Shown piece after piece: positions 19,936-33,156 of a DNA stretch of 64,000 nt (its first letter is position 1; each line of letters starts with the position of its first letter). The DNA lies in contig JAKITI010000009.1 in the NCBI GenBank assembly GCA_021648145.1, positions 50,118 to 114,117 of the forward strand. Reading direction: 5' to 3'. The position numbers and the translations under genes were made by a program. This DNA comes from Gammaproteobacteria bacterium. Its GTDB lineage: Bacteria > Pseudomonadota > Gammaproteobacteria > JAADGQ01. The notes under the pieces are model-generated. The model searched no databases. It saw only the letters and a program-made list of their open reading frames with translations, and had not been told where the DNA came from.

Positions 19936-21288
19936 TCATTTTCCAATACAAAAGCTGGAAAATATTTTTCCCAACAAATCATTTGAACTAAATTCACCTG
20001 TAATTTCGTTTAAAGCACCTTGAGCCAGCAGCAGCTCTTCAGCTAATAACTCACCCGCCTTGAACTCAAGCAATTGTATTTTTCCTCTTTGCAAACACTC
20101 ATGGGCTCTCGTTAATGCATCAAGGTGACGCCTTCGAGCCATGAAGACTCCTTCACTGTTTTTCTGGAAGCCCATTATATCTAATAAATGCTGGCACAAC
20201 AGATCAATACCATAGCCCTCTTTTACAGACAGTAGCAGCTCCATCCCCTGCTCACCTTTATGCAAGCGAGCCTTTTTCCCCGTCAGATCAATTTTATTTC
20301 TAACAATAAGAAGTGGTGTTTTTTCTGGAAAATTGGCATCAATAATTTCTTTCTGTAGCAAAAAATCTTCTCGATCATCCATGACGAATAAGATACAGTC
20401 TGCCTGTTTGATCTCTTCATGTGCTCGAGCAATCCCTAACAGCTCAACTGGATCATCACTTTTTCGCAGTCCAGCCGTATCAGTGATATGCAGAGGGACT
20501 CCTTCAATCGTAATTTGCTCTTTTAAAACATCCCGTGTCGTCCCTGGAATATCAGTCACAATTGCCGCGTCACGACGTGCAAGCCGATTAAGCAGACTTG
20601 ATTTACCTGTATTAGGATGGCCAGCAATCACAACATTCATGCCTTCCCTGAGCAAACTTCCTTGTTTAGCTAATTGGGTCAAATTCACTAATGTATTTAT
20701 GACTTCACTCAATAACCCTTCAATTTTTCCATCCGATAGAAAGTCAATCTCTTCTTCTGGAAAATCAATTGCAGACTCAACATAAATACGTAAATGAATC
20801 AGGCGCTCAACAAGTGCTTTAACCTCTTCTGAAAATTCGCCTTGAAGTGATCGAAGTGCATTTCGCGCAGCTTGAACGGAGCTGCTTGCAATAAGATCTG
20901 CAATTGCTTCCGCTTGAACAAGATCTAATTTATCATTTAAAAAGGCACGCTCTGAAAATTCGCCAGGCCTTGCAAGACGCGCACCCAGCCCAACCACGCG
21001 CTGCAACAGCATATCCATCACAACAACCCCGCCATGCGCTTGAAGCTCCAGCACATCCTCACCAGTAAAAGAGTGAGGCGCAGGAAAGTAAAGTGCAATA
21101 CCTTGATCAATCGTTTCTTTGTTTAGATCATAAAAAGGCCGGTAATCTGCATGCCTGGGCTCTGGCAAATAACCTAAAACGGCTTGAGCAATATCAATAA
21201 CCCGCTTGCCAGAAATACGAATAATCCCCACCCCACCACGACCTGGAGGCGTTGCTAATGCTGCAATAGTGTCAATTTCAAGAGACAT
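19936..21288 (-). CDS. mnmE: tRNA modification GTPase MnmE
   Basis: This 450-residue GTPase works with MnmG to install the cmnm5 group on wobble uridine 34 of certain tRNAs. It has an N-terminal tetrahydrofolate-binding domain (about 1-118: [22 protein letters not shown]), a helical domain, and an inserted G domain with G1 GHPNTGKS at 223-230, DIPGTTRD and DTAGLR. It ends with the catalytic C-terminal CIGK (447-450), whose cysteine is conserved in the family. It is the last gene of the leftward rpmH-rnpA-yidD-yidC-mnmE cluster, 47 bases after yidC. MnmG is not in the window. Confidence 0.97.
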   Translation of the reverse strand: MSLEIDTIAALATPPGRGGVGIIRISGKRVIDIAQAVLGYLPEPRHADYRPFYDLNKETIDQGIALYFPAPHSFTGEDVLELQAHGGVVVMDMLLQRVVGLGARLARPGEFSERAFLNDKLDLVQAEAIADLIASSSVQAARNALRSLQGEFSEEVKALVERLIHLRIYVESAIDFPEEEIDFLSDGKIEGLLSEVINTLVNLTQLAKQGSLLREGMNVVIAGHPNTGKSSLLNRLARRDAAIVTDIPGTTRDVLKEQITIEGVPLHITDTAGLRKSDDPVELLGIARAHEEIKQADCILFVMDDREDFLLQKEIIDANFPEKTPLLIVRNKIDLTGKKARLHKGEQGMELLLSVKEGYGIDLLCQHLLDIMGFQKNSEGVFMARRRHLDALTRAHECLQRGKIQLLEFKAGELLAEELLLAQGALNEITGEFSSNDLLGKIFSSFCIGK

Positions 21289-21335
21289 TAGCGCACCTTA
21301 AAAACAGTGAAGCAACTGCTTACAGCCTAGATTAC

Positions 21336-22991
21336 CTATGAATTATTAGGCTTAGCTTCATTCTCGATATTGCGAGTAATATACCACTGCTGACTAATGG
21401 AAATAAGGTTATTTGTAACCCAATACAGTACGAGTCCGGCAGGGAAAAATGCAAAGAAAATCGTAAAAATAAAAGGCATCATCATCATCAGTTTAGCTTG
21501 CATTGGATCCGTTGGGGCGGGATTCAATTTATGCTGAACGAACATTGATGCACCCATTAACAGCGGCAGTATAAAGTAAGGGTCTTTGCTAGACAGATCC
21601 GTTATCCACAACATGAAATCAGCTTGTCGCAACTCAACACTTTCCAGTAGCACCCAATAGAGAGCAATAAATACCGGAATTTGTAGCAACATGGGCAAAC
21701 AACCACTCACTGGATTGATTTTTTCTTTTTTATACAGCTCCATGGTTGCTTTTGCCATACCCGCTCGATCATCCGCATAACGCTCTTTCAAAGTAGCCAT
21801 ACGTGGCTGCAGGCGACGCATATTCGCCATTGAGCGATAGCTTTTGGCCGAAAGCGGGAAAAATGCCAGCTTGATTAACAGTGTAACGACAACAATTGAC
21901 CACCCCCAATTACCAACAAACTGGTGAATAAAATCCAGAAGGATAAAAAGTGGTTTAGCCAAAATTGTGAGCATTCCATAATCAACTGTTAATTCCAGAC
22001 CAGGTGCCAACTCTTCCATCTTGCCCTGTAATTTAGGGCCAACAAAAAGCTCTGTTTTAAAAGTTGCTTGATCACCTGCAACAATCACTTGCTCTGGTGA
22101 CACAGCCCCTAATAAATAACGATCGTAACCCAAGGATTTTGAAAAGAAGTGCTCCATATTTCCCTTCATAGGAATAATGGCAGCAACAAAATAATGCTGA
22201 ATCATTGCAACCCAGCCGTTAGCTACATCACGCTTTAAATTTTGTGAAGACATATCGGAAAAATCTATTTTTTCATACTTTTCGCTGTCACTATAAATAA
22301 CACCACCAGTATAGGTATAGATGAAAAAAGAGTCACTCTCTTCACCGCTTGTACGCTGCAACTGGCGGTATTGGCGACCTTTCCAACTCTCTCCAGAACC
22401 ATTCACAACCGTCTGTTCCAGATCTATCACATAACTATCACGATGGAATGTATATGTTTTATAGACCTCAACTCCATCAGCACCTTGCCAACGAAGAGCC
22501 ACCTTTATCTGTTCATCGCCAGGAGATAACTCATATGCACTTTTTTCAGCCCCAAAAACAGCATGATGATCAGGTGCTGCACCTTTAGAGAGTAAACCCG
22601 ACTGAATAATAAAGCGTTTACTTGCTGTATCTTGTAAAAATTTAACCTTATTTTCGGGCTGTTTGGAATCAACGGGGTATTTTAATAAATTCAGTTCACG
22701 AATATCGCCCCCAGTGGTGCTTATTTTCAGATCAAAAACATCTGTTTTTACTGTAATAAACTGAGTTTGGTCATCAATCACTCCGTTGTTTGAAGGGACA
22801 TCGTATGACTCTGATGATGCAGACGTTTGAGCAGTAATAGGCGCATCAGGCACATCAAGAGCCTGATTGTTGGCTGTTGCTGTCGCTGAAATTTCTGTCG
22901 CGGGAGGCTGATTTTGATCAGACCATGCATCCCATAATAAAAACAGAACAAATGCTAAAGAGATATAAAGAACAGGGCGAAGATTATCCAT
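21336..22991 (-). CDS. yidC: Membrane protein insertase YidC
   Basis: A 551-residue inner-membrane insertase that works alone or with SecYEG. An N-terminal membrane anchor (about 6-21) is followed by a large periplasmic beta-sandwich domain (about 60-335), then the conserved five-segment core (about 345-535) including MARRLQPRM-type cytoplasmic loop residues, KINPVSGCLPMLLQIPVFIALYWVL and FFPAGLVLYWVTNNL. Size fits Gram-negative YidC. Its start overlaps the yidD end by eight bases, indicating coupled translation. Confidence 0.97.
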   Translation of the reverse strand: MDNLRPVLYISLAFVLFLLWDAWSDQNQPPATEISATATANNQALDVPDAPITAQTSASSESYDVPSNNGVIDDQTQFITVKTDVFDLKISTTGGDIRELNLLKYPVDSKQPENKVKFLQDTASKRFIIQSGLLSKGAAPDHHAVFGAEKSAYELSPGDEQIKVALRWQGADGVEVYKTYTFHRDSYVIDLEQTVVNGSGESWKGRQYRQLQRTSGEESDSFFIYTYTGGVIYSDSEKYEKIDFSDMSSQNLKRDVANGWVAMIQHYFVAAIIPMKGNMEHFFSKSLGYDRYLLGAVSPEQVIVAGDQATFKTELFVGPKLQGKMEELAPGLELTVDYGMLTILAKPLFILLDFIHQFVGNWGWSIVVVTLLIKLAFFPLSAKSYRSMANMRRLQPRMATLKERYADDRAGMAKATMELYKKEKINPVSGCLPMLLQIPVFIALYWVLLESVELRQADFMLWITDLSSKDPYFILPLLMGASMFVQHKLNPAPTDPMQAKLMMMMPFIFTIFFAFFPAGLVLYWVTNNLISISQQWYITRNIENEAKPNNS

Positions 22992-23223
22992 CGTGGGAGT
23001 GTCTTTTTAAAGGTTGAGGCACGAAATCTATTCCGCCATCATGCCATGGGTGGCAACGTGCTAACCGGCAAATCGTTAGCCATCCACCAGCAAGCACACC
23101 ATGGAGCTTAATGGCTTCTTCAGCATAACTTGAGCAACTTGGATGAAAACGACAATTTTTTCCAAAAAACGGACTTATCAAGCTCTGATAACCACGTATG
23201 AAAAATATAACTGTTTTTTTCAT
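22984..23223 (-). CDS. yidD: Membrane protein insertion efficiency factor YidD
   Basis: A 79-residue protein of the YidD family, which assists insertion of YidC substrates. It shows the family core FFIRGYQSLISPFFGKNCRFHPSCSSYAEEAIKLHG and the second block CRLARCHPWHDGGIDFVP, with conserved cysteines. Its ATG directly follows the rnpA stop codon and it overlaps yidC by eight bases, the standard compact arrangement. Confidence 0.95.
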   Translation of the reverse strand: MKKTVIFFIRGYQSLISPFFGKNCRFHPSCSSYAEEAIKLHGVLAGGWLTICRLARCHPWHDGGIDFVPQPLKRHSHDG

Positions 23224-23565
23224 TTATACAAGTTTTTGCCAAAGCATGCTACAAGCTTTTGCAATTTGGTCGTTGGTTTTTGTCACGAGTGAACCTTGAC
23301 CTAAAACAACAAGATCAATACCACCCAATGAGCACTTATGATGGCGAAAACTCTCGCGTGCAAGTCGTTTAATACGATTACGTTTTGAAGCAAATTTAAT
23401 TGAGCGTTTTGAAATTGCAAACCCTAAACGAGGGTAGCTAAGCTCATTATTTCGCCCCAAAATTAATAGGCCATTGGCTGAATAACGGCGTGCATCGTCA
23501 AAGACCCGCTGAAATTCATCAGGTCGAGTTAACCTGTATTGCCTTGTAAAGCTGTGTAAGCTCAA
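23224..23565 (-). CDS. rnpA: Ribonuclease P protein component
   Basis: The 113-residue basic protein subunit of RNase P, which helps the catalytic RNA bind pre-tRNA 5' leaders. The RNR motif is present in [23 protein letters not shown], and LGFAISKR precedes it. The start is a TTG at 23565 that overlaps the rpmH stop (TTGA), consistent with translational coupling and a non-ATG start like that of several rnpA genes. The RNase P RNA gene itself is not in this window. Confidence 0.95.
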   Translation of the reverse strand: MSLHSFTRQYRLTRPDEFQRVFDDARRYSANGLLILGRNNELSYPRLGFAISKRSIKFASKRNRIKRLARESFRHHKCSLGGIDLVVLGQGSLVTKTNDQIAKACSMLWQKLV

Positions 23566-23696
23566 GCGCTCAAGCGAACTCTTCCTTTAACTCGACGCGC
23601 ATTAAGAATTTTTCTGCCTGCTTTAGTGCTCATGCGCGAACGAAATCCATGGGTACGTTTACGCTTAATCACACTGGGTTGAAAAGTTCTTTTCAT
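23562..23696 (-). CDS. rpmH: 50S ribosomal protein L34
   Basis: A 44-residue, highly basic ribosomal protein with the near-invariant [19 protein letters not shown] start and [19 protein letters not shown] body. It is the first gene of the leftward cluster and overlaps the rnpA start. It lies 240 bases from the divergent dnaA, the classical origin-type arrangement. Confidence 0.97.
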   Translation of the reverse strand: MKRTFQPSVIKRKRTHGFRSRMSTKAGRKILNARRVKGRVRLSA

Positions 23697-23766
23697 TTAA
23701 ATTACCTGCTTTAAAATTATTTAGTTTCTTTAACTCTGTTTTCAATGCAAAATGTGCAAACGGCGA

Positions 23767-23796
23767 AATGTACCTATTTATGATAGGTTTTGTCAA
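23767..23796 (-). promoter_or_regulatory. Candidate rpmH-rnpA promoter with internal dyad
   Basis: On the minus strand, TTGACA (complement of 23791-23796) is separated by 18 bases from TACATT (complement of 23767-23772). The -35 is consensus and the -10 is moderate. The spacer contains a dyad, ACCTAT-TTATG-ATAGGT (23772-23788), a possible operator. Confidence 0.45.
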
Positions 23797-23839
23797 GTCA
23801 ATTCCCACAAAAAATTAAAGAAAATATCAACAGAAAGAC

Positions 23840-23869
23840 TTGTGGATAACTTATTTCAAGACGTATAAT
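23840..23869 (+). promoter_or_regulatory. dnaA promoter with DnaA box over the -35 element
   Basis: TTGTGG (23840-23845), an 18-base spacer and a perfect TATAAT (23864-23869) form a sigma-70 promoter 67 bases before dnaA. A perfect DnaA box, TGTGGATAA (23841-23849), overlaps the -35 element, so DnaA binding should block RNA polymerase. This fits autorepression as known for dnaA in E. coli, though the exact layout differs. Confidence 0.65.
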
Positions 23870-23936
23870 CAAGCAAGAGCATCCTGCATAATTTAAAAAT
23901 CCAGTTTAAAAAATAATTTAAGAAGAGGCAAAATTT

Positions 23937-25280
23937 GTGAGTTCATCTTTGTGGCAAATGTGCTTGGAGCGACTAGAAGGTGATCTGAGCGCCCAACAGT
24001 TCAATACCTGGATTCGCCCCTTGCAAGCCGTTGAAAAAAATGGAACCCTGAACCTACTGGCACCGAATCGATTTGTTATGGACTGGGTCAATGAACGTTT
24101 ACTCAATGACATTGAAACAACAATCAAGAACTTGACTGGCAAGCCGCCCTTGGTCACCCTCGAAATGGGCTCAATACAAAAAAAATCGACGGTCGCTCCA
24201 ACTTCAAAAGAACCAAAATTTAATCAACAAATAACGCAACGCAACGTAACCAACAACAGCACCAGCGCACTTCAAGGTAACTATACTTTTGAAAATTTTG
24301 TTGCGGGGAAGTCAAACCAGATGGCATGCGCTGCATCAAAACAAGTGGCTGAAAACCCAGGTGAAGCCTACAACCCTTTATTCATTTATGGGGGGGTTGG
24401 ACTTGGGAAAACACACTTGATGCACTCTGTAGGCAATATGATGCTTACGCACAAGCCACAAGCACGTGTCGCCTATCTACACTCCGAACGCTTTGTAGCA
24501 GACATGGTAAAAGCGCTCCAGCACAACACCATCAATGAGTTCAAACGCTATTATCGAACACTTGATGCTTTACTCATTGACGATATTCAATTTTTCGCTG
24601 GCAAAGAGCGCTCACAAGAAGAATTTTTTCATACATTTAATGCACTCATGGAAGGCCAACAACAGATCATTATGACATGCGATCGCTACCCCAAAGAGAT
24701 TGATGGACTTGAGGATCGCCTTAAATCTCGTTTTGGCTGGGGGCTGACTTGCTCTATTGAGCCGCCTGAGCTAGAAATCCGTGTTGCTATTTTGATGAGC
24801 AAAGCGGCCCAGGCAAATATTGAGCTTCCTGATGAAGTTGCTTTTTTTATTGCCAAACGCATCCGATCTAATATACGCGAACTTGAAGGGGCATTGAAAC
24901 GTGTTGTTGCTAATTCCCGATTTACAGGGAAAGCCATTACACTTGAACTCACCAAAGAAGCATTAAAAGACCTGCTCTCCTTGCAAGACAAACTTGTCAC
25001 CATTGAAAATATTCAAAAAATGGTGGCAGACTACTATAAAATGCGCGTTACAGATTTGATTTCAAAAAGAAGAACTCGTGCCATAGCTCGCCCAAGACAA
25101 GTCGCCATGAGCCTTTCAAAAGAGCTCACCAACCACAGCCTACCTGAAATAGGAGACGCTTTTGGTGGCAGGGATCATACAACTGTACTGCATGCCTGCC
25201 GAAAAATTACAGAATTACGAGAAGCGGATCGCCGGATAGGTGAGGATTATACTAATTTATTAAGAACCCTCACAACATAA
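23937..25280 (+). CDS. dnaA: Chromosomal replication initiator DnaA
   Basis: A 447-residue AAA+ initiator that binds DnaA boxes and melts the origin. Domain I (about 1-80: [26 protein letters not shown]) is joined by a short linker (about 80-112) to the AAA+ domain with Walker A GGVGLGKT at 152-159 and Walker [10 protein letters not shown]. The C-terminal DNA-binding domain includes [38 protein letters not shown]. The start is GTG, preceded by GAAGAGG. It is the first gene of dnaA-dnaN-recF-gyrB, divergent from rpmH. Confidence 0.98.
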   Translation: MSSSLWQMCLERLEGDLSAQQFNTWIRPLQAVEKNGTLNLLAPNRFVMDWVNERLLNDIETTIKNLTGKPPLVTLEMGSIQKKSTVAPTSKEPKFNQQITQRNVTNNSTSALQGNYTFENFVAGKSNQMACAASKQVAENPGEAYNPLFIYGGVGLGKTHLMHSVGNMMLTHKPQARVAYLHSERFVADMVKALQHNTINEFKRYYRTLDALLIDDIQFFAGKERSQEEFFHTFNALMEGQQQIIMTCDRYPKEIDGLEDRLKSRFGWGLTCSIEPPELEIRVAILMSKAAQANIELPDEVAFFIAKRIRSNIRELEGALKRVVANSRFTGKAITLELTKEALKDLLSLQDKLVTIENIQKMVADYYKMRVTDLISKRRTRAIARPRQVAMSLSKELTNHSLPEIGDAFGGRDHTTVLHACRKITELREADRRIGEDYTNLLRTLTT

Positions 25281-25431
25281 TATTTATATCATGTGAATAA
25301 AAAAGGGGAAGGGATAAAACCTTTTAATATAACTTTTTAATACAGACGAAAAACTCTTAACTACATGAAAAATAAAAGTATTTTGTAATTTTTACAACTA
25401 ACTTTAACCGTAACAAACTAAAGAATGCATA

Positions 25432-26532
25432 ATGAATATATTAATTAACAGAGAAGATATATTAAAACCACTGCAAACTGTGGGTGGTATTATAGAAAAA
25501 AAACAGACATTGGCTGTTCTATCTAATTTATTAATTAAAGCTGATGGCAACACATTAACCTTTGTCGGAACAGATACTGAAATTGAGATGGTTTCCGCTA
25601 TTCCCTATGAAGTTGCGGAACCATTTGAAATCACACTGCCTGCTAGAAAACTTATTGATATTTGCAAAGCCTTGCCACCAAATTCTGAAATAAAATTCAC
25701 AACCTCACCAAACTCACGAGTGACGATCCAGTCAGGCCGCAGTCGGTTCATACTCTCGACGCTTCCCGTCGAAGATTTTCCCAACATTGAGGCTCTGAAA
25801 GATCCAACAGAGTTTTCAATTGAACAATTTCAACTGAAAGAGCTTTTGGGAAAAACCACATTCGCAATGGGCCTGCAGGATGTTCGTTATTACCTTAATG
25901 GCCTTTTACTCGATATATCAGAAAATACCATTAAAGCGATCGCCACAGACGGACATCGGCTTGCTTTCAGTGAAATTGATTGCAATACAAACAATCAAAG
26001 CTCAAAAATTATTGTGCCTAGAAAAGGCATACTGGAGTTAGCACGTCTACTAGAAGATAACGACGAACAGATTTACATTTCAATCAGCAGCAACCACATT
26101 CAGATTAAAACAAAAAGTATGAGTTTTACTTCAAAGCTTATTGATGGGAATTATCCTGACTACAACAGAGTCATACCTAGTGATAGCGACAAAGAGGTTG
26201 TTGTTAACAGGGAGAACTTAAAACAAGCATTAGCACGGACCTCGATTTTATCCAATGAAAAATATCGTGGTGTTTGCTTGATTTTTTCAGACAACTTATT
26301 ACAAATCGACACACACAACCCTGAACAAGAGGAAGCCGAAGAAGAGATTGAAATCATTTACAGCGGTGAAAATCTAAAAATTGGCTTTAATGTAACGTAT
26401 CTTCTAGAAACAATATCAATTCTCACAACAGAAAGTATTCATCTTTTATTAAAAGACTCTGATAGCAGCTGCCTAATCAAAGGTGAAGGAGATCATAACT
26501 CGAAATATGTTGTCATGCCTATGCACATATAA
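25432..26532 (+). CDS. dnaN: DNA polymerase III beta subunit (sliding clamp)
   Basis: A 366-residue clamp subunit; the dimer encircles DNA and tethers polymerases. It comprises three similar DNA-clamp folds of about 120 residues each (starts MNILINREDILKPLQTVGGIIEKKQTLAVLSNLLI, ends YVVMPMHI). The end matches the family's C-terminal VMPM(R/H) pattern, with the variation H-I. It lies 151 bases downstream of dnaA, an AT-rich gap in which no clear promoter or terminator was picked out, and 29 bases before recF. Confidence 0.98.
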   Translation: MNILINREDILKPLQTVGGIIEKKQTLAVLSNLLIKADGNTLTFVGTDTEIEMVSAIPYEVAEPFEITLPARKLIDICKALPPNSEIKFTTSPNSRVTIQSGRSRFILSTLPVEDFPNIEALKDPTEFSIEQFQLKELLGKTTFAMGLQDVRYYLNGLLLDISENTIKAIATDGHRLAFSEIDCNTNNQSSKIIVPRKGILELARLLEDNDEQIYISISSNHIQIKTKSMSFTSKLIDGNYPDYNRVIPSDSDKEVVVNRENLKQALARTSILSNEKYRGVCLIFSDNLLQIDTHNPEQEEAEEEIEIIYSGENLKIGFNVTYLLETISILTTESIHLLLKDSDSSCLIKGEGDHNSKYVVMPMHI

Positions 26533-26561
26533 ATTGATTAAGTCGCTACTCCTATCAAAAA

Positions 26562-27647
26562 ATGACAATTAACCGCCTACTCATCAATAACCTGAGAAAT
26601 CTAAAGAGTGTTGATATTAAATTATCACCCAATGTGAATGTTTTTTATGGAGATAATGGCAGTGGGAAAACCAGTCTATTGGAAGCGATCTACCTATTGG
26701 GTCGCGCCCGATCATTTAGAACTCAAAAACAAAAAAACATTATCACTAAAGATAAAAATTCTTTTCAAATATTTTGCACTACAAGTATTAATAACACTGG
26801 CTACGAGAAAAAAATTGGCTTAGAGTTTTCTAACAAAAAAATCAGAATACAACTTTCAGGCCAACCGCTTAAAAAATCATCCGATCTTATAAAACATTTA
26901 CCTCTGACCTTAATCACCCCTGACAGTAAAAGCTTACTTTTCCAAGGGCCTAGCCTGAGAAGAAAGTTTTTAGATTGGGGAGTGTTCCACGTGGAACACT
27001 CCTTTTTAGAGCACTCAGTCAGATATCAAAAAGCATTAAAACAGCGTAACTCACTGCTCAGGCAAAAAATCAGTGAAAAGCCGCTCTATAGTTTTTGGAA
27101 TCAAGAGCTAAAAGAACATGCCCTGAAAATTCATTCATCAAGAAAAATTTACGTGAATATTTTTTTTGAACGATTAATTCATTACTTAAATGAGTTGATT
27201 GATATTGGCCCTATATCAATGGAGTATTTAGCGGGATGGCCTCTAGAATTGGAATACATCTCTATGCTAACTAAAACCTACAACAAAGATATGAAGTTTG
27301 GATTTACCGAGAAAGGCCCTCATCGCTCAGACCTCTTGTTTAAGGTAGATGGACAACCAGTGCAAGAAAAACTCTCAGGTGGACAGTTAAAGCTTTTTAC
27401 CTGCGCACTCTATTTAGCTCAATGCGCACTCTTTTCAAAAAAATCAAATAACTCAAACACCATTCTTATTGATGACTTACCTGCAGAGCTAGATAAAAGT
27501 CACCGCAGTACATTACTAGGCTCTCTATACTCTTTAGGCACACAAATTTTTGTAACGACCACCGATCCTAAAATGTTAGCTCTAGAGACATTTGAAAACA
27601 CGCGATTGTTTCACGTGAAACATGGTGAAGTCAAAGAGATGGTATAA
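26562..27647 (+). CDS. recF: DNA replication and repair protein RecF
   Basis: A 361-residue SMC-like ATPase that loads RecA at single-strand gaps with RecO and RecR. Walker A is GDNGSGKTS at 30-38, the ABC-type signature is KLSGGQLKL near 271-278, and Walker B is ILIDDLPAELD. Two parS palindromes are embedded in its coding sequence, one mid-gene encoding VFHVEH and one near the end encoding LFHVKH. The gyrB promoter overlaps its stop codon. Length is standard. Confidence 0.96.
   Translation: MTINRLLINNLRNLKSVDIKLSPNVNVFYGDNGSGKTSLLEAIYLLGRARSFRTQKQKNIITKDKNSFQIFCTTSINNTGYEKKIGLEFSNKKIRIQLSGQPLKKSSDLIKHLPLTLITPDSKSLLFQGPSLRRKFLDWGVFHVEHSFLEHSVRYQKALKQRNSLLRQKISEKPLYSFWNQELKEHALKIHSSRKIYVNIFFERLIHYLNELIDIGPISMEYLAGWPLELEYISMLTKTYNKDMKFGFTEKGPHRSDLLFKVDGQPVQEKLSGGQLKLFTCALYLAQCALFSKKSNNSNTILIDDLPAELDKSHRSTLLGSLYSLGTQIFVTTTDPKMLALETFENTRLFHVKHGEVKEMV
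26983..26998. promoter_or_regulatory. parS chromosome-partition site (1)
   Basis: TGTTCCACGTGGAACA is a perfect 16-base palindrome identical to the parS form known from Pseudomonas, to which ParB binds. The symmetry extends to 24 bases (26979-27002). It lies within recF, in the origin-proximal zone where parS sites are normally found. Confidence 0.9.
27607..27622. promoter_or_regulatory. parS chromosome-partition site (2)
   Basis: TGTTTCACGTGAAACA is a perfect palindrome identical to the widespread parS consensus. It lies in the last codons of recF, 609 bases from the first parS and just upstream of the gyrB -10 element, so bound ParB could also affect gyrB transcription. Confidence 0.92.
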
Positions 27648-27648
27648 T
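27640..27648 (+). promoter_or_regulatory. gyrB promoter (-10 element)
   Basis: TGG-TATAAT at 27640-27648 is a perfect -10 hexamer with the extended-TG motif, overlapping the recF stop codon and 53 bases before the gyrB ATG. No good -35 is seen, which an extended -10 can tolerate; the parS site occupies that area. Confidence 0.55.
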
Positions 27649-27665
27649 CCAGCGAGCCCTAATAA

Positions 27666-30110
<2,445 letters not shown>

Positions 30111-30154
30111 TTAACTCAATAAAAATCAACAAGTTACTTGAATTGATTGATGAT

Positions 30155-30183
30155 TTGACAAATCGAAAATAGAAACGCATAAT
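30155..30183 (+). promoter_or_regulatory. rpsT promoter
   Basis: Consensus TTGACA (30155-30160), a 17-base spacer and CATAAT (30178-30183) lie about 50 bases before the rpsT start. This is a strong sigma-70 promoter, as expected for a ribosomal protein gene. Confidence 0.75.
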
Positions 30184-30232
30184 CCAGCGTTATTTTTAAT
30201 CACACTATGACACTTACAGTAGGAGTCAAAAC

Positions 30233-30493
30233 TTGGCAAATTCTAAACAGGCTGCAAAGCGTGCCAGACAAGCGGAAACACGCCGTCAACGTAATACGGC
30301 AAATCGTTCAAAAATGCGTACAGCAATTAAAAATGTATTGAAGGCCATTTCTGGTGGCGAGAAAACAACGGCTGAAAGTGCCTATAAAGCAGCAGTCCCT
30401 ATCATTGATACTATGGTGAATAAAAGTATTATTCACAAAAATAAAGCCGCTCGCCATAAGAGCCGTTTGAATTCACACATCCAAGCGATGTAA
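30233..30493 (+). CDS. rpsT: 30S ribosomal protein S20
   Basis: An 86-residue basic primary-binding ribosomal protein (MANSKQAAKRARQAETRRQRNTANRSKMRT). The start is TTG, with AGGAG nine to twelve bases upstream. E. coli rpsT also uses a UUG start, which is important for its autoregulation, so the rare codon is probably functional and conserved. It is monocistronic, with its own promoter and a terminator about 20 bases after the stop. Its location after gyrB rather than beside murJ differs from many relatives. Confidence 0.97.
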   Translation: MANSKQAAKRARQAETRRQRNTANRSKMRTAIKNVLKAISGGEKTTAESAYKAAVPIIDTMVNKSIIHKNKAARHKSRLNSHIQAM

Positions 30494-30512
30494 AAATGAA
30501 TTTCTAAGGAAC

Positions 30513-30550
30513 GAGCAGTGCCTGCCAAATGCGCACTGCTTGTTTGTTTT
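30513..30550 (+). terminator. Terminator after rpsT
   Basis: AGCAGTGC (30514-30521) pairs with GCACTGCT (30533-30540), followed by TGTTTGTTTT. Confidence 0.8.
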
Positions 30551-30556
30551 CATTTG

Positions 30557-31708
30557 TTATTCTGATTGGGTCAACACCAGATTATCTCTGCCAATAACCT
30601 CTGTCTCTCTAAGATAGCCGATTAAACTCTGAATAGTGTCAGAACTATTACCTTTAATCTTCTCTACTTCATCAGCATTGTAGTTCACCAGCCCCCGTGC
30701 GATCTCTTCTTGTCCAGATTCATTCATGCAGATCACAAGATCACCTCGAGTAAATGTACCTTTGACATCAACAACTCCAATGGCTAACAAACTTCCACCG
30801 CTGCTTTTTAATGCCATAACAGCGCCATCATCAAGCCTCAGTGAGCCCTGAGGCTGCAGCTCAGCCAACCAGCGCTTACGAGCCACGGCCAATGAATCTT
30901 GATTGGGGTGAAGCAATGTACCGACTGATTGACCTGAGGCGATCTTTGACAAAACACTCTCTTCACGACCCGATGCGATAATAACCGATGTGCCTGAACG
31001 AGAAGCTCGTACGGCGGCTCTTACCTTGGTTAACATACCACCACGACCAAATTCGCCTACCGCCCCACTTGCGGCTTGTTGATCCAGCTCGGGATCTCCA
31101 GCCTGTGCCTCGCTGATTAATTGAGCTTCAGGGTTATTTCTAGGGTCGCTATCGTACATGCCATTTTGATCCGTTAAAATAACCAGCAAGTCAGCTTCCA
31201 CCAAATTTGCAACGAGCGCTGCCAAGGTATCATTGTCACCAAAACGGATCTCATCCGCAGCAACCGTATCATTTTCATTAACAACCGGAATGACACCCAT
31301 CTTCAACAACGTCGCCAATGTGCTTCGTGCATTAAGGTATCTACGCCGATTAGAAAGATCTGCATGAGTTAATAGAATTTGAGCAGTATGCAGATCATAC
31401 TTTTGAAAGCGGGATTCATAAGCTTGAATTAACCCCATTTGTCCAACAGCCGCCGCCGCTTGCAACTCATGCAGTGCATCTGGACGATGCGACCAATTCA
31501 GGCGCGTCACTCCCTCAGCAACAGCACCTGATGAAACGAGTATCACTTCATGCCCTTCATGGTGTAACTGAGCGATTTGCTTGACCCAGTCATCTATGAG
31601 CTCATAATCAAGCCCCTTACCATGATTTGTGAGAAGGGAGCTGCCTACTTTAATGATCCAGCGCTTTGAACGCCCTAATTGTTCTCGAGTTTTCACTTTA
31701 TTTATCAC
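30557..31708 (-). CDS. proB: Glutamate 5-kinase
   Basis: A 383-residue enzyme that phosphorylates glutamate in the first step of proline synthesis. The amino-acid-kinase domain (about 15-265) includes WIIKVGSSLLTN, ILVSSGAVAEG, NENDTVAADEIRFGDNDTLAALVA and GRGGMLTKVRAA. A C-terminal PUA domain (about 285-365: GSLRLDDGAVMALKSSGGSLLAIGV) is present, as in the long bacterial form. It is nine bases downstream of obgE on the same strand; the proB-obgE linkage is common in gammaproteobacteria. Confidence 0.96.
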   Translation of the reverse strand: MINKVKTREQLGRSKRWIIKVGSSLLTNHGKGLDYELIDDWVKQIAQLHHEGHEVILVSSGAVAEGVTRLNWSHRPDALHELQAAAAVGQMGLIQAYESRFQKYDLHTAQILLTHADLSNRRRYLNARSTLATLLKMGVIPVVNENDTVAADEIRFGDNDTLAALVANLVEADLLVILTDQNGMYDSDPRNNPEAQLISEAQAGDPELDQQAASGAVGEFGRGGMLTKVRAAVRASRSGTSVIIASGREESVLSKIASGQSVGTLLHPNQDSLAVARKRWLAELQPQGSLRLDDGAVMALKSSGGSLLAIGVVDVKGTFTRGDLVICMNESGQEEIARGLVNYNADEVEKIKGNSSDTIQSLIGYLRETEVIGRDNLVLTQSE

Positions 31709-31717
31709 CTGCTCAAA

Positions 31718-32809
<1,092 letters not shown>

Positions 32810-32830
32810 TCATATAGCGCTATAGAGTGA

Positions 32831-33088
32831 TCAATTAGGAACCACGCTTACAAACTGGCGATTTTTAGGGCCTTTGATCTCAAATACGACTTTACCCGCT
32901 GATTTAGCAAATAACGTGTGATCATGACCACACCCTACATTAAGCCCTGGGTGAAAGCGTGTTCCACGCTGCCTGACAATAATATTACCCGCAAGGACTT
33001 CCTGTCCTCCGTAACGTTTTACGCCTAATCGCTTAGACTCCGAGTCACGACCATTGCGAGTACTACCACCTGCTTTTTTATGAGCCAT
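32831..33088 (-). CDS. rpmA: 50S ribosomal protein L27
   Basis: An 85-residue protein at the peptidyl-transferase centre with the standard start [28 protein letters not shown] and [10 protein letters not shown]. It is the second gene of the conserved rplU-rpmA pair, 68 bases after rplU. Confidence 0.98.
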   Translation of the reverse strand: MAHKKAGGSTRNGRDSESKRLGVKRYGGQEVLAGNIIVRQRGTRFHPGLNVGCGHDHTLFAKSAGKVVFEIKGPKNRQFVSVVPN

Positions 33089-33156
33089 TATCTTTCTCCA
33101 ATATCTATCGTATTAATTTATCGTTAAGGAACGGTCACGAAATAACTTGGACGCTC

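Noticed and set aside
20333..20785. 150-codon forward frame inside mnmE
   Set aside because: It lies antisense to the MnmE G domain and is low-complexity Ser-rich, typical of a shadow frame.
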